64,000 nt of DNA from Carallia brachiata. Lineage: Eukaryota; Streptophyta; Magnoliopsida; Malpighiales; Rhizophoraceae. Both the position numbers and the translations under genes were made by a program. The notes below the pieces were generated by a model. That model was not told the origin of the DNA, did no database searches, and was given only the letters and a program-made list of their open reading frames with translations. Location of the stretch: NCBI GenBank assembly GCA_021464245.1, contig JADCRB010000016.1:2911138-2975137 (forward strand). Reading direction: 5' to 3'. Positions 11,696 to 23,439 of this stretch are shown here, in pieces (the stretch's first letter is position 1; each line of letters opens with the position of its first letter).

Positions 11696-13290
11696 GTAAT
11701 CAACCGATTAATGTTTGTAATAAAAAAAATGTATTTTTATTACTTTTTTGTTGCAAACAGTAATTGTCTGTTTATACAAACCAATTGACTGATTGTTAAG
11801 TGTCTGCTTCGTGTTTGATTTTTCTGCATTTATGTAGTGGGACTCATTTATCTTAAGTACATTTTGATTTTTGAAACATAAATTTTAGGAAACAAGGGTT
11901 CATTTCCATTCTTACTTTGCATCGAACTTGAGTCAAAAATGGAAATGAATTTATTTATTTTAGGAAACATAAATTTTAAAAAACAAGAATTTCAAATAAA
12001 TAAATTCATTTCTCCTTTTATCAATCTTCAGTTTTTCCCCACACAAATCGCACGGTATACAAAACCCCATTCAATGGCAATTCCGTCAAACATGCATGCT
12101 GTGCACGGCAGGACCTCCTATTGCATCCATCTGTATTGTGTTGCTGCCGTGTGTGTACTTTGCGCATATGTTTTCTGCAAGAGTCATCCCGTACCTTGCG
12201 CGAGTCAGAAATGCATGTACTGAAGCGTATTGCTATATATTTGCATCAAATGTAAAGTACGAAAAAAACTACATGGATGTATAAACAAAAAAAAAAAATA
12301 TGTGTGAGTCGACGTATTATAATTAGGTATTATGTTTGTTCAACAAGATTTTTAATTATTATAATAAAGTTTAAAATTATTTTTTTATTTATTTTTTGTT
12401 ACAAAAATTAAATATTTTATTATAAAAATATATCAACTACTTGCTATGTGTTAGCTTCTACATCTCATTTTTGTGCGTGTACGTAATTGGACTCTCTATA
12501 AAGTAAAAGACTGTCGCTCCTGATGAGTTTGATAGTTTATTTGGGACACAACACGCATGTATGCACGGTACTACTTGTTTTTCATCCATCTGTACTGTCT
12601 TGCTGTTGTCTCTGTACTTTGCATATGTTTTCTGTGAGAGTTATCTCGTTACTTGCCCAAGCCACGCAGATCACAAGATTTTAAACGGTTGAAAAAGAAA
12701 ACCCCATTTAATAGAAAATTTTAAGTTATTGGATGAGATAGATCATATATTGAATATTAATGTCTTTTTACTTTTAAGATTGTCAAGTTGACAGCGTCAA
12801 TGAAACAAAATGCAAAGCATGAGCATAATGTGCTTTGAACACAATACTATTCGGTAATAATATTTTTGATATGTGTAATAAAATTCTGATATCATATTAA
12901 AAAACGGTTCAAACTAAAAATTTAAACTAATGAGTAAGGCCATAATATAGTTCATCTATTAAATGCCAACAATATATATATATAACAAAAAAAGAATTAT
13001 AAAGTTGTCATAGGTAGTCAAAAAAAATTTTCAACAAAATTTGTTTTAATTTTTTTTTTAAATCAATGCTTGGAGTGATATCAAGCATATTTAAAATATC
13101 ACAAAATACATTTAGGATTTAGTTTAAAAAAATAAATTTTTTTATTTTTTTAGAGGCTATACTCATTCTTGTACCTACTCTGTTACTATTTCTTATATTT
13201 TCACTCTTATAAAATGAACCTCACACATCTTCAAGACTATAAATTATTAAAGCAGTTATTGAATCAAAACGTCCTGCTTAGCCCTTGTTG
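11696..13290. other. Spacer upstream of terpene synthase A with diverged repeat pair
   Basis: No gene is supported. Two related segments of about 115 bp occur at roughly 12088-12205 and 12552-12668; both contain catccatctgta and catatgttttctg. The same pair is found in unit B at about 50420-50540 and 50860-50980. Short Cys-rich frames in the first segment are not kept in the second, so these look like duplicated non-coding sequence. Several TA-rich tracts precede the synthase start. Confidence 0.5.
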
Positions 13291-15297
13291 ATGTCAGTCA
13301 TGGCAACATTGAAGCCAGTGTCAGCACAGGATACCCAAAATAGGTTTTGCTTTCCAGTAACCACTACGAGTAGTAGTAGTATTACTACTACTACTCAATC
13401 TGGCGAATGGAATGGCCGGCGCCGCCCTTAGTTTACTTCTATCTTTTGCTTACCCAGTTCGGCCACTTCAGGGGAGCCAGCGTTTTTGTTGTTCTCAGTT
13501 AGATGAACGGCCAACCATTAACTTTCCTCCATTCATAAGGGGCAATCACTTTGCCTCATTTTCTGTTAACCATTTGGTAAGCACTTTTTCATTAATATAT
13601 TATACCAAAATCTAACACGCCTTAACCCACAGGTTGGTTGGTTGAAGGCTTATGGCTCAACCCCCAGGTTTAGGATTTGAATCCCTGCCTAATGCTCATC
13701 TTTTTTTTTTTTTGATAAGTTACCTAATGCTCGTCTTGGCTGTCAATTCTGATGGACAAAAAAAAAATAAATAAATAAATAAAATTCTAACAGGCCTAGA
13801 TGTAAAGTATTAATGCAAACAATTGTTAGAAATGAATTACAATGTCTGAAAGTAAACCCAACTTGAAAATCCAATATTGTTTACTTTGACTTTGAAAAGC
13901 CAAAGGTCTTGTGCTCGATGAAGGAAATTGTCAATGCACGTGCGTAGGCCGAGATGCGGGGGAGTAAGTGATTTAAGATCTAACTTAAAAGTATGAGTTA
14001 AAATTAATTTAACTTTATAAACACACACTGCAGTATCATAAGATGATATATATATAAATGTGTGTGCGCGCGCTTTTAATTGTTAATCTTTCTTTTGTAA
14101 GTATAATTATCTTACACTTTACAAATAGACTCTTTTGTGTAATATAAAATTATGAATAACAAAATTAGAGATTAAAGATGGCTTATAGTAAATTTCGAAA
14201 AGGAAATGTTAGGTATACATATTAAGTATAGCCAACAGTACACTCATAGAATATAATAACATTTTTCGGTTGTTTTTTAAAAAAGATCCGAAGGGAAAAT
14301 TCTTTTTCACTAATCTCATATAATATATATACTTTAGATTTTAGGATAACACTTATCTAAATTAGTTTTATAAGAAAATAATATTTTATTTTTGCCATTC
14401 ATATACCTAGTAAGGTCCATTTCAAAATTAACGTTTTACTTTGCTGCAGGAGTTTGAATGATTACAAAGCCAAGTTGAAATTTAGAGGGAAAACGTAAGG
14501 CAAATGTTGGTGGCATCTTCTGCTAGTGATCCCGTGAAAAAAATTGAACTAATCGATACATTAAGCCGGCTTGGGTTATCATATCACTTTGAGAGTGACA
14601 TTCAAGATTGACTGAGATGTTCAAAAATTTCAAACCTTGCTTGCTTTATGAATAAGATTGTTACCTTCATACGGTTGCACTTATATTTCGAGTTTTTGGG
14701 CAGCATGGCTACAAAATTCCTTGTGGTAAATTTTCCTTTCTTTCCATATGCTGATTGCACTAAATATATTAGCTTTTATTATTGTTATTGCATTAATTTT
14801 CACGTCACATGGAATAAATCAAGTGAATGTTGTATTGCAAGTTCTTTCTCTTGTATTTGTTGACCACAGATAATGTGTGCCTAGGGAGATACATTTTGGC
14901 TTTGTAATGATCTTTGTCATCCAGTGACAGATTGACTTTCTTGTATATTCTTATTTTCAATCAAATACATCCATACTTCAATTATAAAAAAAAAAATCAA
15001 CTGAATGTTATCTGAACACTCATGTCACGTGAAAATTAATGCAAATTTGACTCACTTTCTTTTTTTGAGTATATTTACTCGTAAGCTTATACTACATAAT
15101 TAATAGGGTCTATGTAAATAAAAAAAATGAGTAAAATAAATTGTATAATGTAAGATTGTAAGTAAATTATAAAAAAAAATAAATTAGCAATTGCCTAAAT
15201 TTTAATTGCTAACTGGCTAATAAATTCATAAATGCATGGATGTTGGTGATTCAGACGTGTTCAAAAAATTCAAAGGCAGTGATGGTAAGTTCAACGT

Positions 15298-16070
15298 GTC
15301 AACGGATAAGGACTCATCTTGTGCAACTGCAGGGACCAATCTAGTTTAATCTTATCCTTTTCCCTTTTAATCAGTTGTTTGTATTATCAAGTTGTTACTT
15401 CCTCTTATCAACCTTATGGACTACCTGACGGTCTTGTATATAGCATCAATCTAGCAACTGTGTTCAAGAGGAGTGTGAATAGAAAAGCTTTTTCCTCTCA
15501 ATTATTTTTACATGGTATCAGAGCTTTAAAGGCCTTAATATGGCATCCTCTTCCTCAAGTCTTTCCTCAGCCTCCTCTCAAACCACACAAAGTACCCAAG
15601 CCACTATTCTTGGATCATCCACCTTCACGCCTACACCAGCTTCTGCAACCCAAACCTTTTCTGTTAAATTGAATTCTAAAAATTACTTAGCTTGGAAAAC
15701 ACAGTTTATACCTTTGTTAAATTATCAACGCCTTCATGGCTTTATAGATGGAACAAATTCTCCACCAGCCAAAACAATTCCATCCACCACTGATCTTGCC
15801 GTCTCCATCATTAATCCTGAATATGAAAATTGGTTCCAGAAAGATCAATTACTACTGTCATGGATTCTTTCTTCTCTTTCGGAGGAGGTGTTCCCCTATG
15901 TTATTGGGTTGGATTCCTCGTATGCTGTTTGGTCTGCATTAGCAAATGCATTTGGTTCTGTATCTCAGAATCGTCAACTTCAACTGAACATTGAACTCCA
16001 GGAGCTCAAAAAGAATTATTTGTCTATTTCTCAATATCTCCTCTAAATTCTCTTCCCCATTCTTGGCTCC
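15298..16070 (+). mobile_element. Partial Ty1-copia element inside TPS-A exon 3
   Basis: The fragment consists of an LTR (about 15298-15512, TG...CA), a primer-binding site TGGTATCAGAGC starting at 15513 (complementary to initiator tRNA-Met), and a truncated gag. pol and the 3' LTR are missing. The insertion splits terpene synthase exon 3 after KFN; the exon resumes at about 16076, but 30-odd exon bases present in TPS-B are lost. So insertion was followed by a deletion. The family differs from the Copia element in unit B. Confidence 0.75.
15540..16046 (+). CDS. Copia gag, N-terminal part
   Basis: 168 codons start 15 bases after the primer-binding site. A Ser/Thr-rich start is followed by the plant Copia gag signature: NYLAWKTQFIPLL, LHGFIDGT, then WILSSLSEEVFPYVIG and the SAYxVWSALANAFGS-like stretch. 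Gag forms the particle that packages retrotransposon RNA. A full protein would be about 300 aa or more with a zinc knuckle; this copy stops at SISQYLL, so it is a truncated relic. Confidence 0.75.
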   Translation: MASSSSSLSSASSQTTQSTQATILGSSTFTPTPASATQTFSVKLNSKNYLAWKTQFIPLLNYQRLHGFIDGTNSPPAKTIPSTTDLAVSIINPEYENWFQKDQLLLSWILSSLSEEVFPYVIGLDSSYAVWSALANAFGSVSQNRQLQLNIELQELKKNYLSISQYLL

Positions 16071-16730
16071 TGGAGTTGAGTTTATATGAAGCCAGTCACC
16101 TGAGCACACCTGGAGAAGAAATATAGGATGAAGCCTTGGCTTTCTCAAAGTCTTATCTGGAGAGCTTGACAGTGTAATTAATAGGGTAAATAGACAATGC
16201 CCTAAAACAGCCATTGCATACAGGCTTTGAAAGGCTGGAAGCAAGGAAATAGATTGATTTCTATGATGAATACAAACACAAAAATCAAACCCTTCTAAAC
16301 CTTGCAACGTTGGATTGCAATAGAATCCAGTTACTTCATCAACAAGAGCTCAGTTATCTCTCAAAGTAATTTTCCTTTTTGAAAAAAACCCCCGTGTTTC
16401 CTGGAATGGTTAAGATGGGATTTTATTAATTAGAATCTACATATATACATACATATTGAAAATGCGTGCAGGTGGTGGAAAGAGTTGAAGCTTGAAAAGC
16501 AACTATCTTATGCAAGAGAGAGAATAGTGGAACTCTTCTTTTGGATTGTTGGTTTACATTTCGAGGCTCACTATGCCCGCCAGTATGGTGGGTACCAAAG
16601 ACCTAATGCTTTTGTCAGTTGTGGATGACACCTATGACTCGTATGGCACCATTGAAGAACTACAAAGCTTTACAGAAGTTATTCAAGGGTTTTTTCTTTT
16701 GTTTCTTTCATGAAAGTTGTGCAATTTTCG

Positions 16731-16763
<33 letters not shown>
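16731..16763 (+). repeat. (TTA)n microsatellite in TPS-A intron
   Basis: About 10 TTA units lie in the intron after exon 4. The equivalent tract in TPS-B (59552-59590) is longer, so its length varies between copies. Confidence 0.9.
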
Positions 16764-16764
<1 letters not shown>

Positions 16765-17865
16765 CATATTGGTGGCTATCAAGTTGTATATATAATTTAT
16801 GTTTTCTTGATTTCTCAGATGGGATGCGGGTGCTCTTGATCAGCTTCCAGATTATATGAAAATTCTCTATAAGGCATTATTAGATACATTTAAAGAATCC
16901 GAAAAAGACATGACAGCTGAAGAAAGATGCTATGGTTTCAATTGCACAAGAGATGCGGTAATGCTGATTTATCTTAATAAGGGAAACCTTTTTTTCTTTT
17001 TTTGGTACATTCGTGGTTTTTAATTCACCATATATATATATCTTCGTTGGTCCAACATAGACTTAGCTTCTATTTTACCCTCGTGTCAAGTTGCGTCCCA
17101 AAAATAAGAGATCTTAAAATTCCGGCTTTGTTATCTCAACAAGAAATTTTTGTGGAATAATCAAAAGCTTAATTCTGGATTGGTGGACAGACTTACTAAT
17201 GAACAAATCTACTTTGCGAGCAAAATACATGAAAATCAGACCGGACTGGACTAGAAAAGTCAGTCCTACTTGTTTGACAGGCGACGGATCAGATTTTCGG
17301 TTTAGTTTGTGGTCAGTTTTTAGAGAGTTTTTGAACCGCTCGAAACTGAATCTGTCGGATTGGCCGAACTCAATCAACAAATATCAGAAGTTATAATTTG
17401 ATACTAAATTTTATTTAAATTATAATTTAAACTCTAAATTTATCAAAATTTTCAATTTAGTAGTTAAAACTAAAGAACTAATATCCAATAACTATCTATA
17501 AGTATTATTTTTTTAATTACTTTTATAAATATATATTTATTATTAAATATCAATATTATTGATTAAACCAGTTGAATCTTAAAACTATTAATTATTTTAA
17601 TTCGATGACCGGTTTAGTTCTAATAATACCGATTTATGATACTTAATTGATTTGTGTCATCTAATATTTGAAGGCTGAGCAACGGAAATAGAGAGAGCAC
17701 CACGTTGGTTTCCAGTGTTGAATGTTACATGAACCAATACGGAGTCTCAAGAAAGAAGGTAATTGAAGAGTTCGAGAGGAAGTTTGCACACGCTTGGAAG
17801 ATGAATGAAGAATGCATGAGGCCAACACAAGTCTCTATTAATCTTCTAAAGCTATTCGCTAATTG

Positions 17866-18650
17866 TTAGTCCTTTAAGCATTTGTCATGCAGGAGTTGGT
17901 GGCACTTTGAATTAAAGGGTCAGCGTAGGCACAGACTTATATGTAAGTCCCAGTGTGGACTAAGGTTTGGGGTGGACAAAGGATGCTAGGCTACATGTTC
18001 GTGGGCTCCATCAGATGAGTTATGGACTTGGGCAAAGAGGCCCAAAATACAAGATTGGGTCTTAGCTAAGTCTGCATGACACTGTGTGGCACCGAATCTG
18101 CTACGACGTATGGAACGTGGGGACATACGGGTGTGGTTTTATCCGGTTAGCCGAGTATCGGGATAATGTTCATCAGATCGTGCGTGACTAGGGATTGTGG
18201 GAAGATAAGGTTTATTGAGATCAAGTGATAGATGATTGTGGGAGATAAGACTTATCAAAATCAAGTCATGGATGAGATCATGGGAAGATGATGGTTATCA
18301 GCCACGATAAATATTATGGGGAGATAATGTTTATCTCCAAACTCTAGATAGTTGGGGGTGTCAGCTATATATAGACCCTATGAGTTTGTCGTTTGTACTC
18401 AATGAGAGAGGAATCACTCAGAGAGAAAGAGTGCAGTGACTGTTCCTTTGTATTTCTTTGAGTTAAGTAATAAAAGGTTGGGAAGGTTCCTGTATACTCT
18501 TGTGCCTTTTGTGAGTGTGTGAGTTGTGTGTCTGTTTACAAAAGTCCCATTGTGCATTTCTTGTTTGTTCGGTTGGCTGAGGCTAAGTGTGATTTAGTGT
18601 CATTACAAGACAAAATTTTGAGTGAGAAAATTAGCCCTGTGACACTAGTA
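17866..18650. mobile_element. LTR-like insertion in last exon of TPS-A
   Basis: The last terpene synthase exon is interrupted by about 0.8 kb of unrelated sequence. It contains a TATA-like TATATATAG (18366-18373), an AATAAAAG polyadenylation-like signal near 18470 and three degenerate units (gggagataag / aatcaagt types, 18180-18330). These are typical of a plant LTR. I could not fix the ends or a target duplication, so solo LTR is only the best guess. Confidence 0.45.
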
Positions 18651-19139
18651 CTGTGCAAAAACCGAAACTATGTCACAAGTATGTTGGTGGATACACAAAC
18701 CCAATCTACTTGAAAGATTCCATCACTAATTTGTTCGCAACCCCGATACCCAGTATTTGTATGTAAGCTCTGGTGGACAAAGAAAAAAAAAATAGAGGTT
18801 GCTGGCATGTTGCATGAGATGAGGATACATGTTTAATATAGGGGTGTCAGTATATGCCATGTATCCAGTGAGATAGAGTTGATCGATGAATAAGCTTTTT
18901 TTTTTTTCCCTAAAGTAATTAGAAAGAGTATTTATCTATTTTTCTTGGTTAATATTGATTCAAGCTATACTTGGTTAAAGTGGAATGAAGATTTAAGAAA
19001 GAAATTTCAGATCTTATTCATAGAACCGAAGACTAAGGATTGGAGAATTAATTAAAGTTATTGAACAAAAATTAGAACAGACAATAATTTCATATACCAT
19101 GTATAATTAAAACATCACGTGAAACTGCATGTAATTGTC

Positions 19140-19246
19140 TCAATTGTTCTTCTTCCTTATCCAGTGCCTCTAGCTAGATTGTATACCATGTTTGCCATTC
19201 TACAACTGTTCATGATGTCTCCGTCCCGCTAACGAATGTTTCTTAG
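19140..19246 (-). pseudogene. Short P450 exon-2 shard
   Basis: The minus strand aligns with the beginning of exon 2 of P450-B. Bases corresponding to the AGSETSATT region and the preceding splice acceptor (about 19211-19246) can be matched, with many changes. No other P450 sequence follows. If real, it is a fifth, nearly erased P450 copy. The match is short, so I give modest confidence. Confidence 0.4.
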
Positions 19247-19741
19247 AAAATTATTATTAGTATTATTATTTAATCACAAAAGAAGCTGCATGCTTAACCA
19301 GATGGTCGTTTTTGCTAAAGATACTGGAGGAGGTGTCGAGGACCTGATCTGCGTTGATTCCTTGTGGCCTACAATGGTTGTTTTAGCTGCAAGATTTCTT
19401 GGTCAGTTAGAGAGTCGGTTCAGAGATGATGATTTGTTAGGTTCTGGGGTCCGCGATGACAATCTGTTGGGTCGTTGCTTGACTATTTAACTGATGTTTC
19501 AGTGTTGTGGCACTTTGTACTGGGTATCAACAGGGGATATAAATACCGTGCTGCTTTTGTTAGTATTGTATTATCTCTATGATTGACTTTTACATTGTAT
19601 TTGAGACAGGGAAAAAAAAAAAGAATAGAAAAAAATAGAGAAAACATATAATTACTCATATTTAAAAAATATTTAAAAAAAAAGGAGGGAGGAAAGTTGA
19701 TTTTTTTTCTCTGTCTCACTAAAATCAATTTTTTCAAAATC

Positions 19742-20160
19742 TATCTCTTTCTTGCTCCACCTTCCTCTCTCTCTCGCCCCTCCTTCCTTCTCTTCTCTCT
19801 CCACACCATTGCCCTTCCCCCTCCCTCCTTTATCCTTCTCTCTCCTCTTTCCCATTTCCAGTCCACGGCTATGAAGCAGGACGGCAAAAGCATAAAACAT
19901 TGCTTTCTAGTTCTAGTATATTTCATAGAATTTTTACTTAAAAAAATTAACGGATAATAATCTGTTTCAGTCCTCTTTGCAATTGGATTTTTTGTTCCCT
20001 TTATCTCTCCTTGTCCCCCTCCCTCAATGATCCCTTTGTTTTAAAAGGAAAAAGGAGGAGAGAGAGAGAGGGAGAGAAGAGGGAGGGGGGCAATGGCGTG
20101 GAGAGAAAAAGGAAGGAGGGGATAGAGAAAGAGAGAGGAGGAAGGAGAGAGAAAAGATGG
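19742..20160. repeat. Pyrimidine/purine foldback (imperfect inverted repeat)
   Basis: A CT-rich arm (about 19742-19855) is the imperfect reverse complement of a GA-rich arm (about 20048-20160). Both contain, in mirror orientation, cctccttcct, ctctccac and ccattgccc. The loop is about 190 bp. This could be the body of a foldback or Mutator-like non-autonomous element; no clear target duplication was found. Confidence 0.55.
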
Positions 20161-22238
20161 AGGAGAGGGAAAGAAGGAGAGAAAAAAAGGAGAAATTATT
20201 TTGTTTTAAAAAAATTTTGTATAATTTTTTTAAAAAAATAATTAAAATTTAATTTCAATTGAAATTAAAAATACCACGTCACCATCATTTGATAACGTGG
20301 CAGGTGACAAGAAACAACTTGTCTGATGTAACACTCTATTAAATGCTACGTCAGCTTACTTCACAAAAAACGTAACAATATGATACAATTCATATGACTG
20401 AGGTAACCTTATATATCGGTTTTCACAAAAACAAACATGATAGATAAAATTTAATAAACTGTCAAGGGTTTTGAGTAAAATTAACTGTTATACCTAAATA
20501 TTTACCTTAAGTATAGTAGTTTTAGTACAACGCCCTTTTTCTTTTTGTTTCTTTTTTTTTTTTAACTATAACATTTTAAAGGAGCTCTCAATTTTTTTTA
20601 ATTTTATATTTAGAACTGTCTGTCTAATTATCGGTTTCCATTGTTCGGCTTCTTTTTCAAATTGGTTCCAGAATCCTAATCTAATTTTGGTTGGGAGTGC
20701 CATTCCCCGGTTCTAGTCTAATTTTGGTTGGAAACCAGTCCAGTTATGGTTTGAATTAGAACCACGGTTAGGTTTACTTGGCATCATTCCAATAGTTGCA
20801 CACATTCATTCATTTGCATAGTTCATCGAAAATTGGAGAAAATGAATCAGACACCCAAAATGGAACCCTAATATAATGATTTAGGATCAAAACATCAGAA
20901 ACCCCTAAGATCGTACAGCTAGTCCAAGAAATTAGCAATTAAGACAGCACAGAAGAAACCAAAATATAAGAGACATTTTGCTAAATTTAGAACAAATTAA
21001 GTGAAAACAAAACAAAAAAATTACCAGAAGAACAAAGAACATGGATACCTACAATGTTGGAACTACTTTTATATATCAATAACTGCGCCGACCCTCCATG
21101 ATGGTTACTCAGCTAAAACCCTTAAAATCTCTCTCTCTCTCTCTCTCTCTCCCCCCTCCCCCCCTAAACAATGAAAAAAGTGCACCTCCCCTCATTGTCG
21201 GTGGCTACCCATTCTGCTCGTGTTCTTCGTTCATTGTCCTTCCACTCTCACTTCTCTTTGGAATCTCTAGAGAGTGGACTGAGGGTTGGAATTGATGAGA
21301 ATGGAAGGTAGAGTTGGGAGAATACGCTTTCGATTGTTAGAAAACAAGGAGAGGCTTTTCGAAGCAAAACCTGAGCCTGAGATTTTTTTTTGTTGGAATC
21401 TACTGTTTTACGCTCGAAGCTCAGTTTCGGTATTGGGCTTACTGTCCACTCATGTGCACCGTTTTAATCAGTAGTCTCAGCCGGCCAATTCCTACAAGTG
21501 GGCCCATTCATTATCGATGGGAAAAATCATAAATCAAATAAGTTATTTAATAATAATCATCTTACTTAGAGTATTTAAAAACGCGTGCCTTCAACTGGGG
21601 CGTTTAAGTTTCTATTTAGAATTCAAATCTTAGTCATCTTCCTCAGCACCTCAGCTGTCCCTATCTCTAATGATAAAGTGTCATCTCTTTAACAAACATA
21701 TATATATATATCCTTTAATAGAAATTGGATTTGCCATGCACAATTTCAATTCAAAGAATAAATATTTGTTTTCTTAAATTAGGCCTATAAGGTTATTATT
21801 CTGTTACTGTTGCTCTAAACTCTCTTTTGTACTCTTATTCGATTTAGTGAATCTTGTAAGTTTTGAACATAAATTTGTGTATTCTTCTTTTCCTTCTTAG
21901 TTATGTATCGCGTTTATTTCTGCTAACAAATTTATTTTTGAATGCCTCTCTATTTCTAGCTGCTGTCAAATGATCAAATTCTAGTTTTCTACCTGTTTTT
22001 GCTGTCTTTTTTCTTTCCGTCACAGTAAGAACAGTGAATTGAATATCAATCGCTTTGATTAACTTGTTGCTTGGTATCAAAGATGATATTCCATAGCAAG
22101 TTTTCAAGGTTGGGGGAGAAGATCAACGACTACTAATAATCTTAGTATCCAAGAAATCTAGGCTATTGCAATATTCAACACTTTCAGGTTTCACAATGCC
22201 AATAATTGATACTCTAAAATGCAGAGGTCCTGAGCTTC
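20161..22238. other. Spacer without recognised gene
   Basis: AT-rich sequence with a (CT)n microsatellite at about 21129-21151 and scattered short frames. I see no coding signature, RNA gene or element ends. Confidence 0.5.
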
Positions 22239-22430
22239 ATGATGAGTCGGGAAGGAAGGTTCCAGTCCACAAATACAAAAGGGAGGACTGCAATGCATTA
22301 TGCAGCATCTATTGCCTATCGTGCCGGCGTCAATTTCTTAATTAGCAAATGTGGCGCTTGTGTCTACCAAATGGACAACAAAGGTTTTTCCCCTATACGT
22401 ATGGAATCTCTTAGTGGCGCTTGCGTCTGT
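22239..22430 (+). pseudogene. Ankyrin-repeat protein relic
   Basis: About 60 codons resemble one to two ankyrin repeats of the plant ACD6/ITN1-like membrane family: KGRTAMHYAASIAYRAG, then VNFLISKCGACVYQ, then MDNKGFSPI. The frame upstream shifts and no transmembrane part follows, so this is a fragment. It has no clear link to the P450 cluster. Confidence 0.65.
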
Positions 22431-22539
22431 TGGCCCTCTTACTGTTTTCCTTATATACGAGGGCGAAAAAGTCTTTTCACACATGCAGTCTATGTTTTGT
22501 CACTATCGTTGCTTCGTTATTCTTGGGATGTTTAAAGTA

Positions 22540-23439
22540 ACTTCTAAAATATTGGTATTTTTTTTGCAATAAAAGTAAGATTTAGTATGCGCTCTAAGGG
22601 TAAATTTACCCATTTTTATCAACAACAATCAGTAGATAATATAAAAAAAAAGTTCACTAAGCACCTCATGAACTACTTTTTACTATTGAATAACAATCTG
22701 CTGCATATGAACTGTTTTTCACGAGAAAGTGAAATTTACATATATCCATATAATATATATAACTACAAATGAGAGAGAAAGTTTTTTCTTCCTTTTTAAC
22801 TTACGTGGCATGCTTCTTACTTTTTCGAAAATTTGATATTTCAATTATTTTTATTTTATAAATTTAATTAAAACACATTATTATGATAAACTTACTACTT
22901 AATTTAAATTTTATTTAACCACTACTATTCAAATTTAATCCAATCTGCTCCTAATTTTAGGCCTTTGATAAATATTACGAGGTTAAAAATATTTGCATCA
23001 AACTTAAATTTCTTTTTTATACCTGTATATTAATTCAGCCTTCATTCTAATTAAAAGAAAAGCCAAAAAAATCTCTTCTGCACTTGACTCGAGTTCCTTG
23101 CATATTAGAATGAATGATAAATGAGGATATTCATTTCGAATTAAATCCGGAGATAGACTGAGCGATTGTATGTTGGTTTAGATATGATTGGCAGATACGT
23201 ACCTTCAAAGACTCCATTTATTTTTTTGACACAATTCAAAGACTCCAATTAAGATGCGCGACCAAGTCCTAGCATATGACAAGAGAATCATCATAAATGA
23301 ACTCAGTAAATATCTATGGATCTCACACTATTCTATTACAGTAACTGAGAACGTGCTAATGATTTGTTGTTGCAGTTTATACAAAGGGCAAGTCTTTCTC
23401 CTGAACGTGCAAGCAATAGAAAATCTAATTTTCACAGCC
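22540..23439. other. Spacer upstream of P450-D
   Basis: AT-rich, with no gene or element recognised. The bases just before the ATG at 23440 are presumably the former leader and promoter of P450-D; I see no clear TATA box at a fixed distance. Confidence 0.4.

Larger units (their letters stand above)
2275..16957. repeat. Segmental duplication unit A (P450 + terpene synthase block)
   Basis: The order P450 (minus), about 8 kb spacer, terpene synthase (plus) is repeated in the same orientation at 40262-59740. Similarity runs through exons, intron and spacer alike, so this is a DNA-level direct duplication. Unit A alone carries the MITE at 10548-11695, the Copia fragment near 15298-16070 and the poly-G run at 5440-5464. 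Comparison with unit B gives empty sites for these insertions and for those private to B. The left limit (about 2275) is where alignment with B fades. The right limit is set by a gypsy insertion in B that cuts the comparison inside terpene synthase exon 5. Confidence 0.85.
13291..18766 (+). pseudogene. TPS-A: terpene synthase pseudogene
   Basis: Plant terpene synthase relic; such enzymes cyclise prenyl diphosphates. Exon 1 is about 13291-13577 (Ser/Thr-rich start, then INFPPFIRG). Exon 2 is 14450-14725 (LIDTLSRLGLSYHFESDI; RVFGQHGYKIPC). Exon 3 is 15255-15297 plus 16076-16365. Exon 4 is 16472-16688, with the Mg-binding motif DDTYD at 16624-16638. Exon 5 is 16819-16957 ([14 protein letters not shown]). 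The next exon is not found. The last exon is about 17680-17865 (SSVECYMNQYGV) plus 18650-18766 (LKDSITNLFATPIP). Lesions are a frameshift in exon 1, TGA and TAG in exon 2, TAG after GEEI in exon 3, a frameshift before DDTYD, a Copia insertion in exon 3 and an LTR-like insertion in the last exon. Several stops are shared with TPS-B. Confidence 0.9.

Noticed and set aside
11939..12284. Cys-rich small ORFs resembling secreted peptides
   Set aside because: The frames end differently in unit B and in the diverged second repeat; no signal peptide or cysteine spacing is conserved.
15513..15526. TGGTATCAGAGC-type sequences (also near 31512 and 56772) as possible tRNA remnants
   Set aside because: They are primer-binding sites next to LTRs, not tRNA genes; no cloverleaf is present. 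No tRNA or rRNA gene was seen in the window.
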